In this document: in pieces, positions 39,671 through 49,090 of the stretch | Layout of the letters: each line of letters opens with the position of its first letter | Position numbering within the stretch: position 1 is the first letter of the stretch | NCBI GenBank assembly: GCA_018817585.1 | Contig: JAHITE010000041.1 | Coordinates: 1-55,212 of the forward strand | Source of the DNA: Candidatus Omnitrophota bacterium | Lineage (GTDB): Bacteria > Omnitrophota > Gorgyraeia > B26-G9 | Direction of reading: 5' to 3' | DNA length: 55,212 nucleotides | Notes under the pieces: generated by a model | Told to the model about the DNA's origin: nothing | The model's input: only the letters and a program-made list of their open reading frames with translations | Databases searched by the model: none | Program-made: the position numbers and the translations under genes

Positions 39671-42142
39671 ATGAGTAATTATGATTTTACGAAAATAGAA
39701 GATAAATGGCAGACTTATTGGCAGAAAAATAATGTTTTTTCATCTGTAGTTGATGAAAGCAAACCAAAATATTACGTTCTGGAAATGTTTCCTTATCCGT
39801 CCGGACGAATTCATATGGGCCATGTGCGCAATTATACAATCGGCGATGTGATTGCCCGATATCGCATGCAGGCCGGGTATAATGTGCTACATCCGATTGG
39901 CTTTGATGCTTTTGGTCAGCCTGCGGAAAACGCGGCAATAAAGCATAATACTGATCCTAAGGAGTGGACAGAGAAATGCATCAGCTGGATGGTTAAAGAA
40001 TTAAAGCATATGGGTTTTTCTTATGATTGGCAGAGAGAACTTTCTACTCATCGCGATGAATACTATCGCTGGAATCAATGGATTTTTCTGAAAATGATGG
40101 AACAAGGCCTTGCTTACAAAAAAGCTTCGAGTGTTAACTGGTGTTCTTCTTGTGAAACTACTTTGGCAAATGAGGAAGTGGTAAACGGCGGCTGCTGGCG
40201 CTGCAAAACCGAGATTATTCAAAAAGATCTTAATCAATGGTATTTGAAAATCACCGATTATCAGGATGATTTGCTGGAAGATCTGCAAAAGTTGGAAAAC
40301 TGGCCGGAGCGGGTAATTACTATGCAGAAAAACTGGATTGGTAAAAGCTTTGGCGTGGAGATTTTATTTAAAGAATTTGAAACAAAACAAGAAATCCCGG
40401 TATTTACTACGCGGCAGGATACAATCTTTGGCGCAACTTATATGGTGGTTGCTCCGGAACATCCGATATTAAAGCAAATTATTAAAGGTAATCAGCAGGA
40501 ACAGCAAGTCTTGGATTTTATTGAAACCACAAGCAAGAAAAGTAAAGTTGTCCGCGTTTCTACTGATTTAAAAAAAGAAGGCGTGTTTACTGGAGCTTAC
40601 GCGATCAATCCTGTAAATAATGAAAAGATCCCGATCTGGACAGCGGATTATGTATTGATGGAGTATGGTACTGGGGCGATCATGGCTGTGCCTACGCATG
40701 ATCAGCGGGATTTTCTTTTTGCAAAAGATCAGGCTCTTTCTATGCGCATTGTTATTAGCAATCCTCAAAAGCCTGAGCTTGCTATCGATGAGTTGAAACA
40801 GGCTTATGAAGATCCGGGAATATTGGTTAATTCCGCGCAGTTTAATGGCCTGGATAATGAAACTGCTAAGGCAAAAATCGCGGATTGGATGGAACAGGAG
40901 AAAATCGGCAAAAGAACCATATTTTTTCGTTTGCGTGATTGGCTGATATCCCGTCAGCGTTATTGGGGAACTCCGATTCCCGTGATTTATTGCGATAAAT
41001 GCGGTGTAGTGCCAGTGCCGGAAAAAGATCTGCCAGTTGCTTTGCCTGAGAAAATCGCGATTACCGGAGAAGGCGGCAGTCCTTTGTTAAAAGTTAAAGA
41101 ATTTGTTAATGTGAATTGTCCGAAATGCAATGCCCCGGCTCAGCGGGAAACTGATACCATGGCCACGTTTATTGATTCTTCCTGGTATTTTCTGCGTTTC
41201 TGTTCGCCACGCAATGAGCAAGCGGCTTTTGATAAAACCGAAGCTAATTATTGGATGCGGGTTGATCAGTATATTGGCGGAATTGAGCATGCCGTGCTTC
41301 ATTTGCTTTACTCTCGATTTTTTACCAAGTTTTTAAATAGCATTGACATGGTTGATTTTAAAGAACCATTTGATAAATTGCTTACTCAGGGTATGGTTTT
41401 AAAAGACGGGGAAGTAATGTCTAAATCTAAAGGTAATATTGTTGATCCGGATGAAATGATCAAACAATTCGGCGCTGATTCTTTGCGTGTCTGTATTTTG
41501 TTTGCTGCTCCGCCGGAAGCGGAATTTGATTGGAATGAACGGGGCATGGACGGCGCCTGGAGATTTTTAAACCGGGTTTGGACTCTGGCCCAGGATATGA
41601 TTGCTTTAAAACAATCAGCGACAAAACAGCAAATCATGGGATTTGAAAAAGAAGTTGAATTTAAAACCCACAGCGCGATTAAAAAAATCAGTCATGAAAT
41701 GCGGGGCGGATTTAAGTTTAATACCGCGATCAGCGCAATGATGGAATTGACTAATACTCTGGTGCCGGCGATCAAGCAGGCGCAGGAGGCGAATGTTTTA
41801 AATAGTGTTCTGGAAGACGCGATCAGCAATCTAATTATTATGCTTTCCCCGATTACCCCGCATATGTGTGAAGAACTTTGGCAAGAGATGGGAAATAATA
41901 CTTCCATTGTAAAAACAAACTGGCCGGAATTTGACTTGAAAAAATTAGAACTAGATGAATTGGAGATTGTTCTGCAGATTAACAGCAAAGTCCGATCAAG
42001 AATGATGGTAGAGGCCGCGATCAGTGAACAGGATCTTAAGCTAAAAGCGCGGCAGGATCCGGTGATTCAAAAATGGATTGAAGCTAAACCAGTTAAAAAA
42101 ATCATTGTGATTAAAGGAAAACTAGTAAACATTATTGTTTAG
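39671..42142 (+). CDS. leuS: Leucyl-tRNA synthetase
   Basis: An 823-residue class I aminoacyl-tRNA synthetase that charges tRNA-Leu, one of which is encoded in this window. HMGH (about residues 48-51) and VMSKSKGN (KMSKS loop) form the active site; [20 protein letters not shown] marks the CP1 editing domain that clears mischarged tRNA. The zinc-type cysteines N-W-C-S-S-C and C-W-R-C are present. The start at 39671 is chosen because GAAGGGA lies 10 bases upstream and the family start [12 protein letters not shown] follows; a TTG at 39647 is less likely. Confidence 0.97.
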   Translation: MSNYDFTKIEDKWQTYWQKNNVFSSVVDESKPKYYVLEMFPYPSGRIHMGHVRNYTIGDVIARYRMQAGYNVLHPIGFDAFGQPAENAAIKHNTDPKEWTEKCISWMVKELKHMGFSYDWQRELSTHRDEYYRWNQWIFLKMMEQGLAYKKASSVNWCSSCETTLANEEVVNGGCWRCKTEIIQKDLNQWYLKITDYQDDLLEDLQKLENWPERVITMQKNWIGKSFGVEILFKEFETKQEIPVFTTRQDTIFGATYMVVAPEHPILKQIIKGNQQEQQVLDFIETTSKKSKVVRVSTDLKKEGVFTGAYAINPVNNEKIPIWTADYVLMEYGTGAIMAVPTHDQRDFLFAKDQALSMRIVISNPQKPELAIDELKQAYEDPGILVNSAQFNGLDNETAKAKIADWMEQEKIGKRTIFFRLRDWLISRQRYWGTPIPVIYCDKCGVVPVPEKDLPVALPEKIAITGEGGSPLLKVKEFVNVNCPKCNAPAQRETDTMATFIDSSWYFLRFCSPRNEQAAFDKTEANYWMRVDQYIGGIEHAVLHLLYSRFFTKFLNSIDMVDFKEPFDKLLTQGMVLKDGEVMSKSKGNIVDPDEMIKQFGADSLRVCILFAAPPEAEFDWNERGMDGAWRFLNRVWTLAQDMIALKQSATKQQIMGFEKEVEFKTHSAIKKISHEMRGGFKFNTAISAMMELTNTLVPAIKQAQEANVLNSVLEDAISNLIIMLSPITPHMCEELWQEMGNNTSIVKTNWPEFDLKKLELDELEIVLQINSKVRSRMMVEAAISEQDLKLKARQDPVIQKWIEAKPVKKIIVIKGKLVNIIV

Positions 42143-42163
42143 TAAATAGTAATTTACTATTTT
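42140..42163 (+). terminator. AT-rich hairpin at the leuS stop
   Basis: Arms TAGTAAAT (42140-42147) and ATTTACTA (42152-42159) with a four-base loop, followed by four T. The leuS stop codon is the first three bases. It is a weak terminator candidate; comEA begins 58 bp later. Confidence 0.4.
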
Positions 42164-42220
42164 GATATTGAGTGTTTGGTTGCTTTAATATTAAACTTGT
42201 TTTTAATAATCTGTAAAAAA

Positions 42221-42601
42221 ATGCTAGATTCTTCAATACAAGAAAAAAAAGTGATTCTGGTTATCCTTGGTTTGCTGATTTTAGCAGTATTGCTTGCCGC
42301 GGTAAAACGCTATTATCCGCAGACTGCTGATGCGGTTATTTATGTTCAGCCCCAGGAAATTTCCTCAAATAGTAGATCATTAGATAAAACTCCAGATAAT
42401 CCTTTGGCAATAATTAACCTGAATACTGCCGCAAGTTCAGAGCTTATTCAATTAACTGGTATTGGTCAAGTAATTGCCGGGCGGATTATTGATTACCGTA
42501 ATGCGCGTGGCGGATTTAAAACAAAAGATGATTTGCTGAAGGTTAAAGGTATTGGTTTGAAAAAACTGGAAAAAATTAAAAACCAGATAAGTTTAGAATG
42601 A
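42221..42601 (+). CDS. comEA: ComEA-like helix-hairpin-helix DNA-binding protein
   Basis: A 126-residue protein of the ComEA type, which binds incoming DNA outside the membrane during natural transformation. One membrane helix (about residues 10-27, VILVILGLLILAVLLAAV) is followed by a polar linker and two HhH motifs: INLNTAASSELIQLTGIG and FKTKDDLLKVKGIGLKKLEKI. The start at 42221 is chosen since the helix follows at once; upstream codons are not of the family. comEC, its usual neighbour, is 6.5 kb away, separated by an inserted block. Confidence 0.88.
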   Translation: MLDSSIQEKKVILVILGLLILAVLLAAVKRYYPQTADAVIYVQPQEISSNSRSLDKTPDNPLAIINLNTAASSELIQLTGIGQVIAGRIIDYRNARGGFKTKDDLLKVKGIGLKKLEKIKNQISLE

Positions 42602-42872
42602 AAACCGGATAACAAAATTAGTAATAGAGAGATTTTACGCAGGCTTTTTGTCTGTTTTAGAATTTTTAACTTAAGCTATGTTTATATGGGATGTTGTCAT
42701 TTTTTAGAGGACAATTGTATATCAAAGGTTGAATATACAAAACCAGATGGAACTAAAGTAGAGATTACTGGGGTAGATTTCAATCCCCTTTTTCCTAATA
42801 GTTTAGACCTGACTTCATAACTTCTAAAACCCAGAAAACTAACAAAATAACCATGCGGGCCGCCTGATGGCC
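42602..42872 (+). other. Gap with a short unassigned reading frame
   Basis: A 44-codon frame from ATG 42686 to TAA 42820 (MGCCHFLEDNCISKVEYT..., ending DLTS) reads like coding sequence and might be a gene fragment, but it has no ribosome site and no recognisable family. The rest of the gap shows no gene. It marks the left edge of the block inserted between comEA and comEC. Confidence 0.25.
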
Positions 42873-42901
42873 TTGAAATTGTTCATCTTATGTGATATAC
42901 T
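42873..42901 (+). promoter_or_regulatory. Promoter of the first large exported-protein gene
   Basis: TTGAAA (42873-42878), a 17-bp spacer ending in TGTGA (extended -10) and TATACT (42896-42901); ATG 48 bp later. Confidence 0.6.
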
Positions 42902-42948
42902 TCTCCAACATTTAATTTTAAGGTGATTATAAATAGAAGACTATTATT

Positions 42949-45558
42949 ATGGAAAAAATCAAGAAAATTCTCGCGGTAATTCTGATACAGGCCTTTTTGC
43001 TCATCCCAGCGGCTTCCTACGCGCAGGGCTCGGACGCGTCTGGTTTTTATGAGATATATTCGACTTTATCTCCGCGTCTTGGAATGCCGGATAAAAGTAT
43101 TGCTGCCAGTTTTGCCAGGTCACAGGAAAAGGGCTGGATTAAACGAGTGCGGGAGGTGGTTTCCGGAGCAATAGAAAAACATCCCGTCGTTATTACCGGT
43201 GTTTTATGGGCTTTAGTGGGAGGAGGAATTTTTGCTATTCAAAATCTTCCTCCAGACTATTTTTCAAGGACAACATCTTTGTCAAAGATAGAATTCCGTC
43301 AACCCGATTATGGACCATACGAGATTCTCAAAAATATGCCGCATTTTTCAGTTGAGAAAATAGATGAAAGAACTAAAAGGCTCTTGTCTAACATAAAAGC
43401 TTTTCCGTTTAAGCCGGAGGTATTGTATAGCACTTATGATGGGATACGGCTTGGACAGTTGTATATTCTGAGAGAAGCAGGTAAGCCGGAAAATCTCAAC
43501 ATTGAGTTTTACGTAGAGAATGCCCAAATGGAATTTTTAGTCGAACAGTTGACCATGGGGGATAATATGTCCGCGGAAGTTTTTTTAGCTCGTACTGCGG
43601 CAATCATTTTAAATCCTGGTTTTGAATATTTTAGCACTGAGGAACGGGCGCAATTATTCGCACCGATGCGAAAAGGGCTGGTATGGGTTATGGAAAATGG
43701 TAATAGTGCGCAGGCGGAGTTTGCGCTGGATATTGCGGAGGAATATTTTGATGAGTTATTTTTGGAAAGAGAAGACAATGCAGAGATTTTAGAGTATTTA
43801 ATAAAGATGATTTCGAACAGGGACGTTACCGTTCGGCTTAATCATGCTTTGCAGTCGTTCCGGCATCTATCGTCGTTTAAGAAGGCCGGCATGGATATTC
43901 TGATGATGCGAGTGTTTTGTCAGGCTAATTTAAGCGGGCACTTGCTTTTATCCGAAAGGCTTCGTGCCGCGGCTTTTGTTTTAAACAATTACGATACCAT
44001 GATTATTAATCCGGGAAATATCTATGACCTAACCCCGGATGCGCTCGCGCAAGTCAAGGCGCTTGTCGTGAATATAATAAACGATGCGCTTTATTATCCC
44101 GATAAAAAGATTAACGAGTCTGCGGTAATCCTTGTGGATAAATTTAGGCATGTGTTTACGGAATCGCAGTTGAGATCAATTGATCAGCTTATTAGAGGAA
44201 TAGATTTAGATATTCTTTTTTCAGTTAACGACAGCGATTTGCTAACCGATGAGTTGTTCAGTTCTCATAGGTCGGATGCCGGGAATTTTTTATTTGATAC
44301 CAAGGTTTATCCTTTTGACCTTAATAAAGTATTATCTGCGGCCAAAGAAGCTGTAACGATACCGTTATCGATGCTTCGGCGTATAGAGGAGTTGGAAAGA
44401 GAGTCTCCAATGAGGACTTTACTGGCGCAATTGGATCTTGTTTCCGCAAAGGATTTATTCGCCCATGCTGTCGCAGGCGATGTCGGATCTTTAATTTCTG
44501 ATTTGCAGGGATGGAAAGCGGGAAGAAATGCAGCGATGCGGATTTTATTAGCGCAATTGGAAACTTTATCCGCTGATGATTTATTAGCCCACGCGAGCGC
44601 AATTATGTTAAGTCCTGATTTTAATTATTTAAGCCTAGAGGAGCAAAGGCAAATATTCGCGGCTATACAAAATGGGCTGTTATGGGTTATGAAAAATGGT
44701 AATGATGCGCAGGCAGGTTTTGCGCTGGAAATCGGGTTTAAATATTTTTCTGAGTTATTTACGAAAAAGGCAGACAAAAAAGTTTTTTTAGAGGCTTCAA
44801 TAAATATGATTCAGGACAGTAACGTTGCTCAGCGGCTTAATCGGTCTTTGCAAGCGGTTCGTCATCTTAGGCTATTTAGGGCAGTGGATTTGGATTCGCT
44901 GCTGTTAGAAACGTTTTATGAGATAAATTTTGTAAAAAGTAAACCGGAAGAGCAGGCAGCGGCAGCGCGTTTTGTTCTGAAAAATGCGGCGATTATGCTT
45001 TACGGAATAAAAAATAATTATTTGCATACCCCGAAAACAATAGATGATATTGAAAAGGCAACCGCAGACACATATATAAGGCTGGTAGGCGAAGGGCAAA
45101 ACCTGGAGCGCTTAAGTGATTCTCTGCAGGCCTTCGCTGCTCTGTCGATATTTAAGCATTGCGGTCTTGATGAGCGGCTCATGGAAGTATTTTTTAACGC
45201 AAATTTTTACGGGAAGCTGCCTTTAGCCAAGAGGCTTTCTGCCTCGGCTTTTGTTTTAGAAAATTTCGATACAATGATCGTTGCGGCTGAGGATACGTAT
45301 CTTATGACTCCGGATATTATCGATAACCTTAAGTTTGCGCTTGGCGACGTAATAATAGAAGCGCTTTCTTCTTCGGATAGGAGCATTAAAGCTTATGCGG
45401 CAACTCTGGGGAGAAAGCATGCATATATATTTACCAAATTTCAATTACACAAGGATATGCCTGGTTTAGGCTTGGCTGTCCCGGATAATGTTTTTAACGC
45501 TCAAGTTATACAGCTTTTTCAACCGTTATCCATACAACAGGTCTCTCAATCAATCTAA
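42949..45558 (+). CDS. Large exported all-helical repeat protein, unknown family
   Basis: An 869-residue protein I do not recognise. A signal peptide (1-26, cleaved near SYAQ-G) is followed by STLSPRLG, a membrane helix (about 79-98), and a long helical body. Internal duplication is plain: residues 200-415 match 538-835. Three copies of an L-Q-x-x-x-x-L-x-x-F-x-x-x-x-(M/L)-D unit begin near 299, 633 and 724; the first and third end FVLxNxDTMI. A shorter repeat, MRTLLAQLDLVSAKDLFAHA (488-507) and MRILLAQLETLSADDLLAHA (530-549), shows recent local copying. The helices resemble HEAT/TPR-like solenoids in style. It has its own promoter. Confidence 0.8.
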   Translation: MEKIKKILAVILIQAFLLIPAASYAQGSDASGFYEIYSTLSPRLGMPDKSIAASFARSQEKGWIKRVREVVSGAIEKHPVVITGVLWALVGGGIFAIQNLPPDYFSRTTSLSKIEFRQPDYGPYEILKNMPHFSVEKIDERTKRLLSNIKAFPFKPEVLYSTYDGIRLGQLYILREAGKPENLNIEFYVENAQMEFLVEQLTMGDNMSAEVFLARTAAIILNPGFEYFSTEERAQLFAPMRKGLVWVMENGNSAQAEFALDIAEEYFDELFLEREDNAEILEYLIKMISNRDVTVRLNHALQSFRHLSSFKKAGMDILMMRVFCQANLSGHLLLSERLRAAAFVLNNYDTMIINPGNIYDLTPDALAQVKALVVNIINDALYYPDKKINESAVILVDKFRHVFTESQLRSIDQLIRGIDLDILFSVNDSDLLTDELFSSHRSDAGNFLFDTKVYPFDLNKVLSAAKEAVTIPLSMLRRIEELERESPMRTLLAQLDLVSAKDLFAHAVAGDVGSLISDLQGWKAGRNAAMRILLAQLETLSADDLLAHASAIMLSPDFNYLSLEEQRQIFAAIQNGLLWVMKNGNDAQAGFALEIGFKYFSELFTKKADKKVFLEASINMIQDSNVAQRLNRSLQAVRHLRLFRAVDLDSLLLETFYEINFVKSKPEEQAAAARFVLKNAAIMLYGIKNNYLHTPKTIDDIEKATADTYIRLVGEGQNLERLSDSLQAFAALSIFKHCGLDERLMEVFFNANFYGKLPLAKRLSASAFVLENFDTMIVAAEDTYLMTPDIIDNLKFALGDVIIEALSSSDRSIKAYAATLGRKHAYIFTKFQLHKDMPGLGLAVPDNVFNAQVIQLFQPLSIQQVSQSI

Positions 45559-45736
45559 AAAAAGGGGTCAAAAGCCATAAGCGGATAAAATTTGTTTATG
45601 GTAAGGCCATAGTAGTATAGGTATAGTATGTCCCCTAATCCTACCACATGTTTAAGAAGGAATTTCTGGCCTTCAATAAGTGCAGATAGAAAGGCATTCT
45701 TTATTGAGGCTGTATTTTATCTGCAATGAAAGAGTT

Positions 45737-48553
45737 ATGGCTGTCATGATGAGAAAAAAACTATTACCGATTATTCATGTTAGCATTATAGCAACGCTTA
45801 TATGCAACAATGTTACTATGGCGGAAGGTGGCGACTCTTGCCGGGGAAAAAAATCGCAGCTATCCAGTTCCTTATCTCCGTCCCTGGAGCTTCTGTCCGG
45901 CTCTCTTCAGAAAGGATTTTTGGGAGTGCTGCCGTCCCCGCCGCCGCTTCAGGAAATGCTGAATGCTCTTGCTATCGGAGAGATCCACGTTGATGATTAC
46001 CAGAGTAATAATAATTTGTCCGGAATGGTATCTGAACGTATTGTGCATTCTAATGTTATTAAATATTTGTCGGAAAGCGGTCATGCCCCGGACAAAAAAT
46101 TATCCTTCTCTATACTGTCTGTGGCAGGAGATCATCTTCCGGGTATTCGTGAAAAAATCAATAAGATATTATCTTTCGAAAAACTACCGGTGATATGGCT
46201 TAGCGGTGCGTTATACGAAGACTGTATTTTAAAGGTTGCTTCCATCGCGGCCATGCAGGCGATACGCGCAGATAAACCGTTAGTGCTGCTGTTGAACGAA
46301 GCGGAGATCCAAGGAGAAAAGAAGCCTTTGATCCGGGACAGTTTCCGAAATTTTATGCGCACTCTTAGCGTTAATGCCTCTCTATATATTAACGGAAAAC
46401 TGGTGTGCCGAAACACGGTACTGCAGGACGAAATAGACGCGATAGTATTCTGTATTTCTACCGGCGGTTCCTTTAACCCGGAACACTTTCTGTCCGGTGT
46501 CCGTGCCGCTTATCCGCGCAGAAATCCGGATAATACGCGCGCGCTGTTAAAACTGCTTGAGCATACCGGTATTCCGGCGGAAGATTATTTGCCGGTAGGA
46601 AAATCGCTTTTTGCTTTTGCGCGGGAACAGGGGCTTTTTGAAGCAAACGCTTTTAATTTAATTACAGAAGTTCTTAAGCATGAAAACCTTGCCGCAGGCA
46701 TAGAAAGCAAGGGCGAACTTATGCAATTATTTCAGGAATTATGGGAAACAGCGCAGATTATCACCACGCAATCTCATCCGGACGCCGATAGGGTGAAAAA
46801 TTTATCGATCACGGAACTTACTTTTTTTGTTCAGACAATAGCGCCGCACCTAAAAAATATTGCTGAATTATCCGAATCGCTTTCTTTGGCAGAGGAATTG
46901 TCCGGAATGGAAGGGCATTTGCAGGAAAAACAGTTAGGGCAATTTATGAGAATACGCAGGATCGGAGAGGTTGCCGATCTTAGTATCCGGCTCGGAGCAC
47001 GCTCGGCAAAAAGCATACTGGAATCAATAAAAAATATCAGCGCTGAAATAGATTTGCCGCACATGGATCCGTTTGAAGAAAGTTTTTTTTCTTTACTTCA
47101 AGCGCTGAGTCGGCAGGAAACAGGACTCGAAGAATTCAATAAGCATCTTAATCAAATCTTGGTACAGATCAATGCGCCCCTATCAATATCAAATCGAGAT
47201 CAGCTTGACCAGCTATTCCTGAGGGATGAGTTGTTTGAGTTTGCGATTGATCTCTGTGATCGTCTTTGCCCGGATGAAGTTGTATCGGTCCTTGCCGGTA
47301 TCAATCAAGATAGGAACGAAAGAATGATTCGCGCCGATACCCAGAAACGCGTGCTGCGTTTTATGCGGACACTGATGCAGAGCCCGGCTCTAATTCCCCA
47401 TGCCTCTTCCCAGGAATGGATAAGGTTTTATGAGGAAGCCGGCGAACAGATAATTTCTATTGTAAATATCACGTCATCAGAAAAAATATCTTCCGCAAAG
47501 ACCGAAGATCTAAGAAAAGCCGCTGATTTTGTGCGGACTTTTATCGGTTTTTTTGCCGATAGAGGCCAGGCCTATGATATGACCCGATTATTAATAAGCA
47601 AAGAAGAAGATGAATCGGAAGGTAATACGTATTATTTTTCAGAAGTATCGGAGGTTACAAATTTTGTTGCCCGTCTCGCGAATGTGCCGGTGATCAATTC
47701 TCTGCTGGTTTATTCTAACGGACAGCCGCTGGAAGATGTGACCGGCAGACCGCTTCAAGGACGGACATATGTAACGGATTACGAAACAATGAATAGAGCT
47801 GTTGTGTGGATCCGGAAAAAAATAGAAAGCGATACCGGTTTACCGAGAGAAGATAAGGGCTTGAGTTCTTTTTTTGTTGCCTGGGTTAATCTGATTGAGG
47901 AAATGGGATTATCGCTTGAAGACACGCCCGTTGACGGGTTGATCGAACAGCTTGAGCGTGTTCAGCCGGGAGAAAGCTCCTTATCGTATCAGGATGCTTT
48001 CCTGCTTAGCCGTTTACCTGAAGCGCTAAAGCCTTTTCAGCCGCATATGCGTGATATGAATACTTTAATGTTATTTGTGAGTACCTGCGCTCAATACCTC
48101 AGGACTAACGGCAGCATGGTGTTTCCGGCGCTGAAAGTATCTAACGCAGTTTTTTCTAATCGGCAGATAGCCGCGGAGATAACTTCTGCCGCGCAATGGG
48201 ATGAAAAAATGCGCGCGGTTTTCGGCCTTTTAGATGCTATTCTACCTTCAGAAATAGAAAAGGGCCAATATACAAATTTTGAGGCAATAATTTTTGAAGC
48301 AATCGCGGAACTCTTAGCGGAATATCCCGATACAATTAATTCCTTTGACGCGTTTCTGTCCAAGTTGCGCGAGATGGTAGATATAGCGCGTCTCTCTATC
48401 ATGCCGAAGAAGTATGGTTCGGGGATAACCCACCACTACCCTACTGCCGCGAAACTGAAAGCTTATTTCAGATCGGTCATTGCGAGGGAATTAAAAGAAC
48501 TGGATATGAGTGTCAATCCGGAAGCATTGCGTGCCGTGAATCAATCTCTATAA
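45737..48553 (+). CDS. Large exported helical protein, unknown family
   Basis: About 938 residues, no recognised family. The start is unsure: a GTG at 45680, ATG at 45737 (chosen; AAAGAG nearby) or ATG at 45746/45749 just before the signal-like MRKKLLPIIHVSIIATLICN. After the likely cleavage site comes SSLSPSLELLSG, similar to the LSPRL of the protein upstream. The body is mostly helical and acidic with few cysteines; no catalytic motif is evident. It lies 120-180 bp after the 869-residue protein gene on the same strand and probably belongs with it. Eye inspection suggests slightly higher G+C than neighbours. Confidence 0.75.
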   Translation: MAVMMRKKLLPIIHVSIIATLICNNVTMAEGGDSCRGKKSQLSSSLSPSLELLSGSLQKGFLGVLPSPPPLQEMLNALAIGEIHVDDYQSNNNLSGMVSERIVHSNVIKYLSESGHAPDKKLSFSILSVAGDHLPGIREKINKILSFEKLPVIWLSGALYEDCILKVASIAAMQAIRADKPLVLLLNEAEIQGEKKPLIRDSFRNFMRTLSVNASLYINGKLVCRNTVLQDEIDAIVFCISTGGSFNPEHFLSGVRAAYPRRNPDNTRALLKLLEHTGIPAEDYLPVGKSLFAFAREQGLFEANAFNLITEVLKHENLAAGIESKGELMQLFQELWETAQIITTQSHPDADRVKNLSITELTFFVQTIAPHLKNIAELSESLSLAEELSGMEGHLQEKQLGQFMRIRRIGEVADLSIRLGARSAKSILESIKNISAEIDLPHMDPFEESFFSLLQALSRQETGLEEFNKHLNQILVQINAPLSISNRDQLDQLFLRDELFEFAIDLCDRLCPDEVVSVLAGINQDRNERMIRADTQKRVLRFMRTLMQSPALIPHASSQEWIRFYEEAGEQIISIVNITSSEKISSAKTEDLRKAADFVRTFIGFFADRGQAYDMTRLLISKEEDESEGNTYYFSEVSEVTNFVARLANVPVINSLLVYSNGQPLEDVTGRPLQGRTYVTDYETMNRAVVWIRKKIESDTGLPREDKGLSSFFVAWVNLIEEMGLSLEDTPVDGLIEQLERVQPGESSLSYQDAFLLSRLPEALKPFQPHMRDMNTLMLFVSTCAQYLRTNGSMVFPALKVSNAVFSNRQIAAEITSAAQWDEKMRAVFGLLDAILPSEIEKGQYTNFEAIIFEAIAELLAEYPDTINSFDAFLSKLREMVDIARLSIMPKKYGSGITHHYPTAAKLKAYFRSVIARELKELDMSVNPEALRAVNQSL

Positions 48554-48555
48554 TA

Positions 48556-48569
48556 GGGACAACGTTGTT
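48556..48569. repeat. Palindromic end repeat, left (RAYT-type)
   Basis: GGGACAACGTTGTT. Its core AACAACGTTGTT-like palindrome recurs inverted at 49056-49068, bracketing a transposase remnant. Confidence 0.6.
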
Positions 48570-48592
48570 CAAAAATAATAGACCTTAAAAAA

Positions 48593-49044
48593 ATGAGTAA
48601 ATATCGTTGGACCGGACATAAGGAATTAACGGGGAGCAATGATTCTGGAGAAGGAATAATTAGTCGAGACGAAGTGTTGGGGTATTTTGGTGAAAGGCTT
48701 CAATCGGCACAGGAAGCATATGAAAAATTCGTAAAAGAAGGGGTGGAAGAGGTGTACAAGGAATTAGAAGCTGAAGAGAGGGCTTCTCCGATAAAAGATA
48801 TAGATTGTTTAATCAGAATGGTAGCGAAATATTATAATGTTGAAAAAGCAGAGATCTTAGAGACACGGAAAAATACGGTAAGGCAGGCTCGGAATGTTTT
48901 GGTGTATTTAGTTAAGTATTTAAGATTGAATGGAAAGCAGATAGGCAGGATGTGGGCATAAAAGAGGCTGCTGTGAGCACGTTCAGGGAAAAAGGGCGAC
49001 AGGTATGTCAAAAAGAAAAGATAGAGGCTGAATTGCAGGAATAG
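48593..49044 (+). pseudogene. Remnant of a REP-associated (Y1/IS200-like) transposase
   Basis: The open frame (48593-48961, 122 residues) matches only the C-terminal part of RAYT-type transposases: KYRWTGHKELTG, GIISRDEVLGYFGER, AYEKFVKEGVEE, then a DnaA-like helix-turn-helix (MVAKYYNVEKAEILE, VRQARNVLVYLVKYL, GKQIGRMW). The catalytic HUH/Tyr domain is missing. A one-base loss near 48956-48958 ends the frame early; with one extra G the sequence runs on as GIKEAAVSTFREKGRQVCQKE to a stop at 49044. So it is both 5'-truncated and frameshifted. It is flanked by palindromic end repeats 13 bp long. Confidence 0.7.
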
Positions 49045-49055
49045 TTGAAACTTTA

Positions 49056-49068
49056 AACAACGTTGTCC
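49056..49068. repeat. Palindromic end repeat, right (RAYT-type)
   Basis: AACAACGTTGTCC, the exact complement of GGACAACGTTGTT at 48557-48569. comEC starts 22 bp downstream. Confidence 0.6.
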
Positions 49069-49090
49069 TCCCCCTGCAAACAAAGAGATC

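Noticed and set aside
42602..42948. Riboswitch or regulatory RNA before the large exported protein
   Set aside because: No conserved aptamer-like pairing is visible; only a promoter and an unassigned short frame.
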